This document shows, in pieces, positions 37,847-46,952 of a stretch of 64,000 nucleotides of DNA. The position numbers were made by a program, and so were the translations under genes. The DNA is from Rhodoferax sp. OV413. Lineage in GTDB: Bacteria > Pseudomonadota > Gammaproteobacteria > Burkholderiales > Burkholderiaceae_C. The stretch covers positions 1-64,000 of the forward strand of contig NZ_FNJA01000011.1 of assembly GCF_900104385.1 (NCBI RefSeq), in the 5' to 3' direction. The notes beneath the pieces are model-generated. The model worked only from the letters and a program-made list of their open reading frames with translations, searched no databases and was not told the DNA's origin. How positions within the stretch are numbered: the first letter of the stretch is position 1; each line of letters starts with the position of its first letter.

Positions 37847-39492
37847 AAGTCAAAGAGCTCCTCTAGTTGAGGTGCAAGTCCGAGCTCTTTCATCTCAGTT
37901 AGTACGTCCGACTTCTTTAGGTGCGCAGCCTGTATCGCACGACGGTAGTCATTGGGGCGGTCGTCAAAGCTAACCACTTCGAACGCCTCGGGCGTATCCT
38001 TCTTTTTGCTGGTCTTTTTGGGCGTAGTTAATGCCTTCATTGCCTTCTGTGCGCCTTCAAGAACAGACAGTAATTTGCCTTCTTCCAACGTACCCACCGC
38101 CGCTTGAAGGGCATCTTCCTCGCCAAAGCCCATAGACGTGAGTCCCTTGGCAATGCGGTCGATATAGTTCCCCTCCGTCGATTTAACGGAATACAGTGGA
38201 GACGCTTTGCTCTTGAGCTTCATGTCCATGCCCTTAAGAATTTCCTTTAAGCCTATTGGCGCAATATCGTCATAGAGGGAAAGCTTGGCAATGTCGTCAT
38301 CCCGGAGTGCATCAATCATTGGGTGCATAAGCTTAAGCTCCCGGTTGTATACGTCTACCAGCAGTTCTGCCGTCAGGGTCTCTGACTGGTCAAGCATTGC
38401 ACGTGCCTGTGCAGACGCAAACAGTTTGATGGCGATGTCGATGACGCCCTGAGAGTAGTAGTACATCACCTGGGCAAAATGCGCATTGAAGGGCACTGGC
38501 TTCCGGACCCACTGAAACTTCCAGAGTTCAATTAGAAATCTTGTCCACTCGCTGGACTCGCCGTCAGCCTCAACCTCGCGCAGTCGGTCCCAGGTGGCGA
38601 TTCCGTACCCTGTCGCACGTCGAGCGGTCCGAAAGTCTAGCCCAAGAATCTGGGTTGCCTTGTTTGTGCCGATGAACAGAATGGGGCACTTCAGTTCATT
38701 TGTGGCCGACACAAGCTCCGTCATTACGGTTTGGGCACCTTTATGTGAGTTTGAGAGGTTCTGCACTTCATCGCAAATCAACAAACCTACCAAGTGTGTG
38801 TTTAGGACTCGTGCTACGTTGCGCATCATCACGTCAGCACCCGGCTTGCCGCGTACAGCGTACTCTTCGTAGTAGTTGGCGCCAGGAATGAGTGAGTCGA
38901 GTTGATGCAGTATTGCGATGGCCAAGCCTTTGATACTAGAACCGTCGCTGGGCATCTCTACGTGCAGGTACGGGATTTGGTACAGGTTTAGGTCGTTTTC
39001 ACCGTGATAGATGACTTTGGGGATGTGCGCTGTAAATCGGTCAACGGTGGTGGTTTTCCCCATTCCGGAAATTCCAATGAGCGAAGTTGACTTCTGTGTC
39101 ACTATGGACGTGGCCGACTGGCTGAAAGTGATACCCTTTTTCTGGTTATCGTAAAGCCGTTGGTAAATCTGGGCATGCCCCGCTGTACGAGGGGCGCGAC
39201 CGACATAGCCAGAGCGCATTAAAGAATCCAGGGCGCGAGCAAGCTCTATGTGCCGGGAGAGCGGGACGCAGAAGGTGGACAGGCTTGTGAGCATTTGAAA
39301 GCGCTCAAAGGTTTCCCACTCGCGCTGTTCAGGGTCAAATTCTGGGGACAGCTCTAGGGCCTCTGCAAGACTTGCGTCGCTCATGCTCGGTGGAAGCGCT
39401 TCAATCAGTGGGTTCCCCTTGTACTGCGGCAGACGCTGTGCCGTGTAGGTTGCCTTTACGCATCCAGGACTGAGTTGGTGCAAGTTATCCAT
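37843..39492 (-). CDS. tnsC: TnsC-like AAA+ transposition regulator
   Basis: ATP-dependent regulator that forms a ring or filament on target DNA and activates TnsAB. At 549 residues it is the size of Tn7 TnsC (555) rather than the short TniB. Walker A is GISGMGKTT (140-148), Walker B is LLICDEVQNL (237-246), and the sensor-1 strand is PILFIGTNKATQILG. A C-terminal extension (about 400-549), rich in Lys near KKTSKKKD, may bind TnsAB. It overlaps tnsB by 8 bp and tniQ by 4 bp, so all are translated as a coupled operon. Confidence 0.93.
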   Translation of the reverse strand: MDNLHQLSPGCVKATYTAQRLPQYKGNPLIEALPPSMSDASLAEALELSPEFDPEQREWETFERFQMLTSLSTFCVPLSRHIELARALDSLMRSGYVGRAPRTAGHAQIYQRLYDNQKKGITFSQSATSIVTQKSTSLIGISGMGKTTTVDRFTAHIPKVIYHGENDLNLYQIPYLHVEMPSDGSSIKGLAIAILHQLDSLIPGANYYEEYAVRGKPGADVMMRNVARVLNTHLVGLLICDEVQNLSNSHKGAQTVMTELVSATNELKCPILFIGTNKATQILGLDFRTARRATGYGIATWDRLREVEADGESSEWTRFLIELWKFQWVRKPVPFNAHFAQVMYYYSQGVIDIAIKLFASAQARAMLDQSETLTAELLVDVYNRELKLMHPMIDALRDDDIAKLSLYDDIAPIGLKEILKGMDMKLKSKASPLYSVKSTEGNYIDRIAKGLTSMGFGEEDALQAAVGTLEEGKLLSVLEGAQKAMKALTTPKKTSKKKDTPEAFEVVSFDDRPNDYRRAIQAAHLKKSDVLTEMKELGLAPQLEELFDF

Positions 39493-41698
39493 GGAACATT
39501 CTCTTTCGTGCTTCTATTGCCAATTCTTCCAGCGTTGGCGGCTTCTTTGAGTTCGTTGCGGAGGTCGCGCTGTTTGCGGGAGGGGTTGTTACTTGATTTG
39601 GTTTCTGGTTTGATTTGTCTTCGACATCTTCAGCAACAGACTTTGAAGACGTGGGGGAGTTGGAGGACTTCGCTGCCGAAATGGGAACCACCTGCGCAGA
39701 ATCCCCGGTTTGAGGTCGTTCCATCATTGCAGTTGCCTCTGCACGTTCATTGCGCTCCTGACTCAGTTCTGCCTGGCGGTCGGCTTTAGTGTCGGCTTTC
39801 CTGGCAGACCTAGATGTCTTGGACTTGACGTTGCTAAGTCGCTTCTTCGCGGCGTCTACGATGGGCTTTGTCTTTGTAATCAGGTCAAATGCTGACGCGT
39901 TGTGCGAATGCTCAACCTCAGGCATGACTGCTTTCCTCAGTTTTTCGTAAAACGCGACTTCTGCCAGGGATAATCCCTTGTACTTGATGCTCCTACCTGA
40001 CAAATCAGCACGAATGGGTTGTCCGTTGGAGACTGAAACGTGAACATAAATGCAGTTTGCGCTGCGGGTGTCGAAAGACACCTTTATTGAGTAGTGCGAT
40101 TTGCGTGCCTTTACAAACCATCCTTCGGCTACGGCCTCGGGACAGGTGTAGTAGCAGTCACGAAACAGAATTCCTTCAGCAGTTACCTTTGCGTTCTCGC
40201 GGGGAAGTAGCGCATATCGGACAGTGGATTCTTTGTACTTGGCCAAGGCACCCATGCGTAAGATGACATCTTCGTTCCATAGTGATATTGGGTTGGCAAT
40301 AACTCCGGCCGACATTTGCTTTAACGTATGGGGGTAGGCTCGGATGGCCTTTCGGTTATGGGCGATGATGGCGCTCAAGATGATGAAGCCAAAATCCTTC
40401 AAAGTCAGGCAGGCATCCTTCTCATAGTGCTTGCCGCGTCTCTTTGTTGCGTTCGACGGCGGGTCATACGCGGGAGTGATGTCATGAATGGCACCGTGCG
40501 TCAGTTTGAATCCACATTCAACCAGGGGTTTCCAATCAGGTCTTTGTCCAGGCACGTTTGTTACGATTAGCCCCAGGTCATCAGAAATCTGAGAGCTGGA
40601 CTTGGAAATCATCTCGCCTCTGTCCGCTAGAAATTCCTTTGGCATGACGCCATGTGCAGGCCAGTCCTCCGGGTTGTAAGGAACGCCATAGAGAGAGCAC
40701 AATTCATTTTTGTCAGCTGCAATGCTCAATATCGATTCCATGGCGCAAATCCAACTGGCATTCTCTAGGCCTATATAGAAGCCCACAATGAGGCGTGACC
40801 ACCTGTCAATAATGAGATAGTAGGTGGGTTTTCCGACTATCTTGGTCACGTCCGCGGTGGAAACCAAATAGACATCACAAATGCTTGCATCGATTTCGTA
40901 GATATGCCCGACACCTAAGCAGTCCATTGCAATGGTGCCAACTTTTGCACGGTGGTCGCGCTCGAAATCCTTATCGCCTTCTCGGCTTCGCAGCCGAGAT
41001 TCAAGGTTGTAGTTGGTATCCAGGAAGTGCCGAAACTGACGTTTTGAAGGGTAATCGCCAATGCCCTTGAGGCAAGTTTTCCCGTTGCCGTCCATGTAGT
41101 TGTACTTTGTGGTCAGCATATGGTTGTAGGCATCGACGACGGTTGTACGTTTGTCTTTGAGGTATTTCTTCTTAATTACGTCCTGAAAATTTCTGATATC
41201 ACTGTCTGAGAGCTGGAAGGTGTTGTGATTACCACTTGGCGCTCGACCGCGGCCGGCTGTTACGTGAACTTCAGAGCGCCCTGAGCGGTGATAGTTGGCA
41301 AGAAGAGCTTGGGGAGTCTGGCCACCTTGCCAGTAGCGACGCAGGTCCTTGTGCAATGTGCGTTCCGAGCAGCCCAACTGGGCAGCACGCTCATAGATGA
41401 GGGCCGAACGTCTCTTTGAATCGAATACCTGGGGCCTATTGTGGTCCGCTACGATTGGTGCAATACGAGCCATAGCCGCATCCCGTTTGAGGGCGGCGGC
41501 TTTGCTTGGTTCCAGCCGAACTTCGCCCTCAATTTCGATGGCACGTTGCTGTGTCACTACCGCTATAGGCATTTCGAATGGCCAAGCTAATTTGTCATGT
41601 ATGTCAATTACATAGGCGCAACCTGTCTCCGCGCTGGCGTAAAGGAGCCTGAGTTTGCGGCCTTGGTGATTGAATATTTCGTTCTGAAAAAGCATCAT
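39485..41698 (-). CDS. tnsB: TnsB-like DDE transposase
   Basis: The strand-transfer transposase that binds the ends. The 737-residue protein has N-terminal HTH domains (for example AAQLGCSERTLHKDLRRYW, about 105-123) for end binding and an RNase-H-fold core. The catalytic triad is Asp270 (HIYEIDASI), Asp359 (EFLADRGEM) and Glu394 (PLVECGFKL). This is within three residues of Tn7 TnsB (273/361/396). A beta-barrel domain follows (about 500-600), then a Lys/Ser/Thr-rich tail (about 640-737) ending LEELAIEARKRMFHG, which probably contacts TnsC. It overlaps tnsA by 4 bp. Confidence 0.95.
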   Translation of the reverse strand: MMLFQNEIFNHQGRKLRLLYASAETGCAYVIDIHDKLAWPFEMPIAVVTQQRAIEIEGEVRLEPSKAAALKRDAAMARIAPIVADHNRPQVFDSKRRSALIYERAAQLGCSERTLHKDLRRYWQGGQTPQALLANYHRSGRSEVHVTAGRGRAPSGNHNTFQLSDSDIRNFQDVIKKKYLKDKRTTVVDAYNHMLTTKYNYMDGNGKTCLKGIGDYPSKRQFRHFLDTNYNLESRLRSREGDKDFERDHRAKVGTIAMDCLGVGHIYEIDASICDVYLVSTADVTKIVGKPTYYLIIDRWSRLIVGFYIGLENASWICAMESILSIAADKNELCSLYGVPYNPEDWPAHGVMPKEFLADRGEMISKSSSQISDDLGLIVTNVPGQRPDWKPLVECGFKLTHGAIHDITPAYDPPSNATKRRGKHYEKDACLTLKDFGFIILSAIIAHNRKAIRAYPHTLKQMSAGVIANPISLWNEDVILRMGALAKYKESTVRYALLPRENAKVTAEGILFRDCYYTCPEAVAEGWFVKARKSHYSIKVSFDTRSANCIYVHVSVSNGQPIRADLSGRSIKYKGLSLAEVAFYEKLRKAVMPEVEHSHNASAFDLITKTKPIVDAAKKRLSNVKSKTSRSARKADTKADRQAELSQERNERAEATAMMERPQTGDSAQVVPISAAKSSNSPTSSKSVAEDVEDKSNQKPNQVTTPPANSATSATNSKKPPTLEELAIEARKRMFHG

Positions 41699-42546
41699 GC
41701 AACTCCTACAGCGCGTAGCTGGCCGCGTTGTGCGGTCATGACGAAGGCCGAAAGTGGCTCTGCTGCCAAGTTGGAGGAAGAAAGGTCCACCTTCAGGACG
41801 CGTTCGTGCATGAGCATTTGGGCAATACGCAAGCCAATTCCTTGTTCTAGGCCGTGGCGTTCGTCAAATGCCTTGCAGTAATCTGAAAGTACCGTTGCCT
41901 GGTTGAGAGACGGGCTGCTCAAGTCTGCTGCCATCCGAGCGGTGAGTCCACTGAAGAATCCCAGGCGGGGCTCAGTTTCACCAGGCTTCAGTAGCGCAGA
42001 GCGTATCCAATCTATGTTGTCGGATTTTTGGCGAGGAATTTGCGAATGAAAGATTGCGTGGTGTGGCACACCGTTGAGCTCAAAGTAGTTCCTTTGAATC
42101 TCAAGTTTCAAGAGGGACTCTTGGTCGGACGCCTCTTCATCACGTTTGGCATTTAGCGCCATGAGGGACCTATTCCCGGTAATCATCTGTGTGACTAAGA
42201 AGTCCACGGTCATCACGGTTGCAACGTGTGTGCCCGGGTAGTGGGGATGCCTCAGGCCTAACTGCTGAGCAATCGTCTGGGTCGTTGCTCTGTCTAACGG
42301 GTACTGCTCTCGAATATCGACTACGCTGGGCATCCACTCCAAGACTAGAAAGAGTCGGTATTCGACGTCAGACAGCAACTCGTGGGTGCGGCCTGTCTTG
42401 TGGCTGAAAACCCGTCGCGAGCGGCCCAGGCTGCTTACATCTGTGACGCTTAGCCAGGGGATGTAATCTTTTCCCAGTCCACGCCCGTTTCCGGCGGCTT
42501 CAAGACTTTGAATCTTTTTTTCTGTCCACTTAATAGGTCTTGCCAT
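41695..42546 (-). CDS. tnsA: TnsA-like endonuclease
   Basis: Nicks the 5' ends of the transposon so that excision is cut-and-paste. The 283-residue protein has the restriction-enzyme-like catalytic triad: Glu62 (LLSDVEYRLF), Asp115 (VMTVDFLVT) and Lys134 (ALNAKRDEE). In Tn7 these are Glu63, Asp114 and Lys132. The C-terminal half is the winged-helix domain that binds TnsC. It is the first gene of the tns operon, with a 230-bp AT-rich divergent region upstream that holds a perfect palindrome. Presence of TnsA argues for simple insertion rather than cointegrate formation. Confidence 0.94.
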   Translation of the reverse strand: MARPIKWTEKKIQSLEAAGNGRGLGKDYIPWLSVTDVSSLGRSRRVFSHKTGRTHELLSDVEYRLFLVLEWMPSVVDIREQYPLDRATTQTIAQQLGLRHPHYPGTHVATVMTVDFLVTQMITGNRSLMALNAKRDEEASDQESLLKLEIQRNYFELNGVPHHAIFHSQIPRQKSDNIDWIRSALLKPGETEPRLGFFSGLTARMAADLSSPSLNQATVLSDYCKAFDERHGLEQGIGLRIAQMLMHERVLKVDLSSSNLAAEPLSAFVMTAQRGQLRAVGVA

Positions 42547-42717
42547 CTGCGGTTCCTTACTTTGAATATCAAGCTGCTCATGCCTGAGGGCTTGAGCAGT
42601 AACTCCAACGTCTAGAAACCTGTTTCAGCGTTAAATCTATGTATTTCAATTTAGCGTCAGTATTGATATGAATATGTTCCAATAGATGGGAATATGTCTA
42701 ATACGACATTGTAACAA

Positions 42718-42739
42718 TAAATGTCATATATGACATTTA
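42718..42739. promoter_or_regulatory. Perfect 22-bp palindrome between tnsA and the DUF6471 gene
   Basis: The inner 20 bp are AAATGTCATATATGACATTT, flanked by one more complementary T/A pair. A related half-site GACATT lies at 42705-42710, pairing with the following AATGTC. The spot is in the AT-rich divergent promoter region, 38 bp from the DUF6471 start. It is a good candidate operator for a dimeric regulator. The TGACATT half resembles the start of the transposon-end motif TGACATTAAAG, so TnsB autoregulation is a second possibility. Confidence 0.6.
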
Positions 42740-42776
42740 AATATTTTTATCGTTATATATGTACCACTTTTGACAA

Positions 42777-43028
42777 ATGACTAATTGGGATAGAGAAGCC
42801 AAACTCCTGCTTAAAGGAGAGCTGGCAAGGCGCGGCATAAGCTACAAAGTGCTTGTGGTAAAGCTTAAGGTACTGGGTGTGACGGATACCGAGGGTGCCA
42901 TTGCGAACAAGATTTCGAGAGGAACGTTCTCCATGACGTTCTTCCTTCAATGCATGAACGCAATTGGTGTGACCGATGTGTCAGTAGCGGTAGTACAGAC
43001 AGGGGTACCTAAGTCGACCGAGGTGTAG
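42777..43028 (+). CDS. Small DUF6471-like protein
   Basis: An 83-residue protein, probably a small HTH-like regulator. The pattern WDREAKLLLKGELARRGISY, ANKISRGTFSMTFFLQCMNAIG matches the DUF6471 family as I remember it (W...AK..LK.EL..RG.tY ... NKI.RG.Fs..F..q...aiG). The layout resembles an XRE-type fold. It is divergent from tnsA across the palindromic region, so it may regulate the transposition operon. That role is inference. Confidence 0.7.
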   Translation: MTNWDREAKLLLKGELARRGISYKVLVVKLKVLGVTDTEGAIANKISRGTFSMTFFLQCMNAIGVTDVSVAVVQTGVPKSTEV

Positions 43029-43178
43029 TCCTGGGGAGTAACTCGAAGACTGGGCCACGATGAGCTAACTCGTTTTTTGACACGCTAAATTTCAGCAGTC
43101 AAATTTCCACTGGTAAGTAGCCTGGAGGACCTTAGCTACAGGCTTAGTTATCCAGCGTTGTAATCGGGCAAACTATTA

Positions 43179-46100
43179 CTAGACATCCGGATGCTGCCAG
43201 TCTGCATAGAGCATCTTTTCCACTTCCAACATCGTTACGGGGTGCTGTTGCAACAGAGTAGTAAGTTGAACCTGGTCCAGGAGCTCAACGGAGTTAAGTG
43301 ATGCGTTCTCCCGCGCCTGTGGGTTGAAGAATTGGTTCGTTAAGCAGACCTTTTCGAACACGATACCTGGATGGCGGCGTTTGTAGAAAGCCTCCCCAGT
43401 GACTACGTCTTTAACTGCTTCCCAGCTCAAACCTGCGCCATCACGACTGCTACTTTTCGCCTGTATTAGCTGTCCGCGGCCGGATGCCAGGGCGACTACA
43501 TCAATGCCGTTGTCGTTGCTCCCTGGTGTCCGATAGCTGGAATAGCCACGCTTGTTCCAAATTACACCGGCTAAGCATTCGAAATGCTGCCATTCCATGC
43601 GTAAGGCTACGTCAATAGTCACACGTTCATCGAGGTTTTCAATACTTGCATCTGGAACGACGTCGACTAGATTGAAATCACTGGGGCCAACATCTCCCGA
43701 GCCATTCAACATGTCGTCCGCAAGACTTCGCTTATAGGTCAATAGGTGGTCAAGTTTGACATCGAAAGTGGTGAAGTCATCAGCAGTCACCACAGGGTAG
43801 TAGACGTAAACGTCCTTCTTCTGACCAATTCGGTAGGCTCGGTCTGTGGCTTGGTCTTCTTTGGCCGGATTCCAAGTACGTGTGTAATGAACTACATGGT
43901 TCGCTGCCTGAATATTCACGCCGAATCCAACCGCTACAGGGGACAAGACAATTACGCCGAATCCAGGTTTTTCCTGAAATGCCTTAATGCGTTTCTGTCT
44001 GCTGGCCGACGAGGATGAAGATGCGCTCGTATCTCCGTTAATGATGTCCGGTCGAAAACCCAGTTCTGCTTCAATGTAATGTTGCAGTAGCCTCTGTATT
44101 TCTCTGAATTCACAGAATACGATAACCTTTTCGCTCTTCGCCTTGATGTTCTTAAGTTCAGTCAATAGCCATGCAAGTTTGGGTGCCTTTTCGCAGTACT
44201 CCTTCGTGAGCTCTGGCTTGAATACATTCAGGCCATGGGGACGGGGGTCGGTGCAAATCAGCCTTAGGTAGTGCAGCAAGCCTAAGTGATTTTTAAATGG
44301 GGAAACCCCGTCTGGAGCTCCACGTTTTTTAAAGCCGTCGATGGCTTTTGCATACAAATTTCTTTGGGTGTTGGACAGCTGAAGTCTGCGGCACGCGTCG
44401 ACCACAATCTTCTGTGGCAGGTCCTTTGCCACCTCCGCCTTCATACGTCGAAGAATTTGGGGGGCAATACGGGCGCGAAGTTCGTCGACACGTGCTTTCT
44501 CCTCATCAGTCTTGGCTTCAATGGGCCGTCTGTAGCGTTGCCCGAAATCGTTCAATGCACCCAGAAGTCCTGGCTGAACGAAATCGAACAGGCACCACAG
44601 GTCCGCTAGCGTGTTTTCCACCGGGGTACCAGTACATGCGATTTTGAAGCCCACGTTCTGTTTCTTGGCAGAGCGGGTAACCATGGCAGCTGGGTTTTTT
44701 ATTCGCTGCGCCTCATCGCACACCATGAGTGACCATTTCTGAGCCGCAAACGAGAACTCGAGGTCGCGCAGTGTTTCGTAAGTGGTTAGCACGAGCTTCG
44801 CACCACCAACCCAACCTGGCTTCAAGAACTTGACGAGACCGTCCTCTGACTGGAGCCGTTGGTCGACTTGAGCACGCGGAACGCGCAAAGAAGACAGGTC
44901 ATCCCCATAGGCGGTTAGAAGGGGAAGGGCACCGTCAGTCAAGAACTTCTTTGACTCCTCGGCCCAGTTTTCCAGCAACGAGACTGGTGCGACGACGAGC
45001 ATGGGGTCAATGTTGGGGTCCAACTCAACCAGATATGCCATCAGCGCGAGTAACTGGAATGTCTTTCCGAGGCCCATGTCATCAGCAAGGACAGCCCCGC
45101 GTACCTGAAAGTCAGTTTGAAGACTGCAAAGGTGCTGAAGCCAGGCTAAGCCAGCGCGTTGATGGGGAAGAAGCGAGTGTTCTGGCCGAATGGCGCGAGG
45201 TATCTTAGGCTCAAGGGGCACTGATGCCAACGCATCGGTTCGAATCTCTTCATACTCGAGCTTCTCGATGTTTGCGATGAGGACAAGCTGTTTCCGAGGG
45301 ACCACAGCCAATTTTTCTTTGGCATCAGTCGGTACTTTGGAGGGGAAGTTGCCATCTTCGACGTCCTTGAATACCTTCTTAAACGTTTCGGTTATTTTGG
45401 TCGCTTCCTCCAGGGGGATGGGCTGGGGTAACCATTCGACTTGCACTTTGTCTTCGCCGGCAGCCTTAGCTGTTGCAACTTGGCGTTCGAGGCGCTCAAT
45501 GGCGGCTTTGCTGGTAGGGACCGCTACTGGTTCGGTAGTCCCAGCTGGTTGGTAAACAATCATCGGCGTGACGTTTTCTGGGAACCAGCCGTCACCTTCC
45601 TTAACTTTTGCGATATGCGCTGAAAAATAGGGCGTTTCTACGCCGATTGAGTCGACACGAGACGAATAGCCGTTCAAGTCGTGGATTTCTGCGTACGACA
45701 CCAAGGTAGTAGGCGCGGAGCGTCTTTGAAGCGCCGCTTGCAGCAACGCTAGGTCGCGCTCGGCATCTCCCTGTAACTCGAGGTCGAAGCCATTCCAGGC
45801 AAGGAGCTGAAAGTTGCGCTCTAGGGCTTGGCGCAGTTTTTTCACAAAGCTGGTGAGTGCTTCGTCGTCGAGCCAAATGGTCTCTGATGACAAGGGGCCA
45901 TCCGCATTAGCTGTTTCCACTAATAGACCAACCTTGGTTGGGTAACCCGATGCGTCACGCTCGACCTGAGGCGAAAAGCGTTCATAGACGAGACCCGCAG
46001 CCTCTCGCGCCTTTTCAAACTGGGTCTCCTCTATAACATCCCCAGCATCGTCGCCAAGCGTTGCGAAAGGGTTCAGTAAGAAGGCTTGGGCCCGGCTACC

Positions 46101-46952
46101 GGCCACGCGCCGCCCCGGAAGGCGTTTGATTTCCTGTAGAACGGTTCGCACCTTCGGCGATATGAGAACCTGGACGATGCCTTCGGTGGTGGTGATGTCG
46201 TACCTGTCGCGGACCGAGCTCTTCGAGTCGAACGAGTCCAACCAGTTCGATGGGGCTCCAGCGAAGAGCGGCTCAATCTCGATGACTTTGTCGTCAGTGA
46301 CGTTCTCAGACCGCCGCAACCCTATCTCCAGCTTCTCAGGGGTCAGAACGACGGAGCGGTACAGAAAATCGTCTAAGCGCGCGTCGGCAGCTAAAGCCAG
46401 TTTGCGGATACGGCCCCAAGCCATACGGTGCGCGAGGTCTGTTCGCTCATCCGCGTGTCGCCTGGCGAATGCGATGACATCCTTGAACAATTCCCACTGG
46501 GCTGGCTTCATCAGCTCGGTGCGGTCGTTACACAACATGAGGGGGCCGATAAGCTCCCAGTCAAGGCTCTCACCGGTCGGCTCTTGCCAGGAATCAATGG
46601 CAATCGAGAAATCTCGCGCAGTTAGCGAATTGGTGCTCCGCAGTGCAGGCCGGGCTGCGGTCTGGGAGGGAAGTGCAATGGCTTGATTCAGCTCGGCATA
46701 TTCCGGGCGTCCAAGCGCCGCGTAGAGGTTGTCCCAGGAGAGCACAAGCCCATCTTCTGCCTCATCAAGGAAACCGTCGTCGACTAGCTGCGTGACGTAG
46801 CCGTCAAACATCAGGCCAATAGGCTGCGCACCTGCTCTGCTGCCTGTTCGGGACAACACCAATCCCGTAGGGGTCCAGGTGCGCAGCCAGCTGTTCGCCG
46901 TTGCCGATGGGGTTTTTTTGAAAATCTTGAACATATGCTTTTTTATTTCCAC
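43179..46952 (-). CDS. zorD: ZorD: SNF2-type helicase with C-terminal Mrr-like nuclease domain (type I Zorya)
   Basis: Effector of the Zorya anti-phage system. The 1257-residue protein has an N-terminal region of unknown fold, an SNF2/Swi2 ATPase (Walker A DDMGLGKT, Lys630; Walker B/DEAQ in VCDEAQRIKNP, Asp745; helicase C-terminal lobe about 930-1060), and a PD-(D/E)xK Mrr-like domain at the end. That domain shows WQHFE, GYSSYRTPGSNDNGIDVVAL (Asp1151) and LIQAK (Lys1166). In published type I Zorya, ZorD degrades invading DNA when the ZorAB motor is triggered. The start is GTG at 46952, overlapping zorC and with AAGGG upstream; an ATG at 46934 is possible. Last gene of the operon. Confidence 0.93.
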   Translation of the reverse strand: MEIKKHMFKIFKKTPSATANSWLRTWTPTGLVLSRTGSRAGAQPIGLMFDGYVTQLVDDGFLDEAEDGLVLSWDNLYAALGRPEYAELNQAIALPSQTAARPALRSTNSLTARDFSIAIDSWQEPTGESLDWELIGPLMLCNDRTELMKPAQWELFKDVIAFARRHADERTDLAHRMAWGRIRKLALAADARLDDFLYRSVVLTPEKLEIGLRRSENVTDDKVIEIEPLFAGAPSNWLDSFDSKSSVRDRYDITTTEGIVQVLISPKVRTVLQEIKRLPGRRVAGSRAQAFLLNPFATLGDDAGDVIEETQFEKAREAAGLVYERFSPQVERDASGYPTKVGLLVETANADGPLSSETIWLDDEALTSFVKKLRQALERNFQLLAWNGFDLELQGDAERDLALLQAALQRRSAPTTLVSYAEIHDLNGYSSRVDSIGVETPYFSAHIAKVKEGDGWFPENVTPMIVYQPAGTTEPVAVPTSKAAIERLERQVATAKAAGEDKVQVEWLPQPIPLEEATKITETFKKVFKDVEDGNFPSKVPTDAKEKLAVVPRKQLVLIANIEKLEYEEIRTDALASVPLEPKIPRAIRPEHSLLPHQRAGLAWLQHLCSLQTDFQVRGAVLADDMGLGKTFQLLALMAYLVELDPNIDPMLVVAPVSLLENWAEESKKFLTDGALPLLTAYGDDLSSLRVPRAQVDQRLQSEDGLVKFLKPGWVGGAKLVLTTYETLRDLEFSFAAQKWSLMVCDEAQRIKNPAAMVTRSAKKQNVGFKIACTGTPVENTLADLWCLFDFVQPGLLGALNDFGQRYRRPIEAKTDEEKARVDELRARIAPQILRRMKAEVAKDLPQKIVVDACRRLQLSNTQRNLYAKAIDGFKKRGAPDGVSPFKNHLGLLHYLRLICTDPRPHGLNVFKPELTKEYCEKAPKLAWLLTELKNIKAKSEKVIVFCEFREIQRLLQHYIEAELGFRPDIINGDTSASSSSSASRQKRIKAFQEKPGFGVIVLSPVAVGFGVNIQAANHVVHYTRTWNPAKEDQATDRAYRIGQKKDVYVYYPVVTADDFTTFDVKLDHLLTYKRSLADDMLNGSGDVGPSDFNLVDVVPDASIENLDERVTIDVALRMEWQHFECLAGVIWNKRGYSSYRTPGSNDNGIDVVALASGRGQLIQAKSSSRDGAGLSWEAVKDVVTGEAFYKRRHPGIVFEKVCLTNQFFNPQARENASLNSVELLDQVQLTTLLQQHPVTMLEVEKMLYADWQHPDV

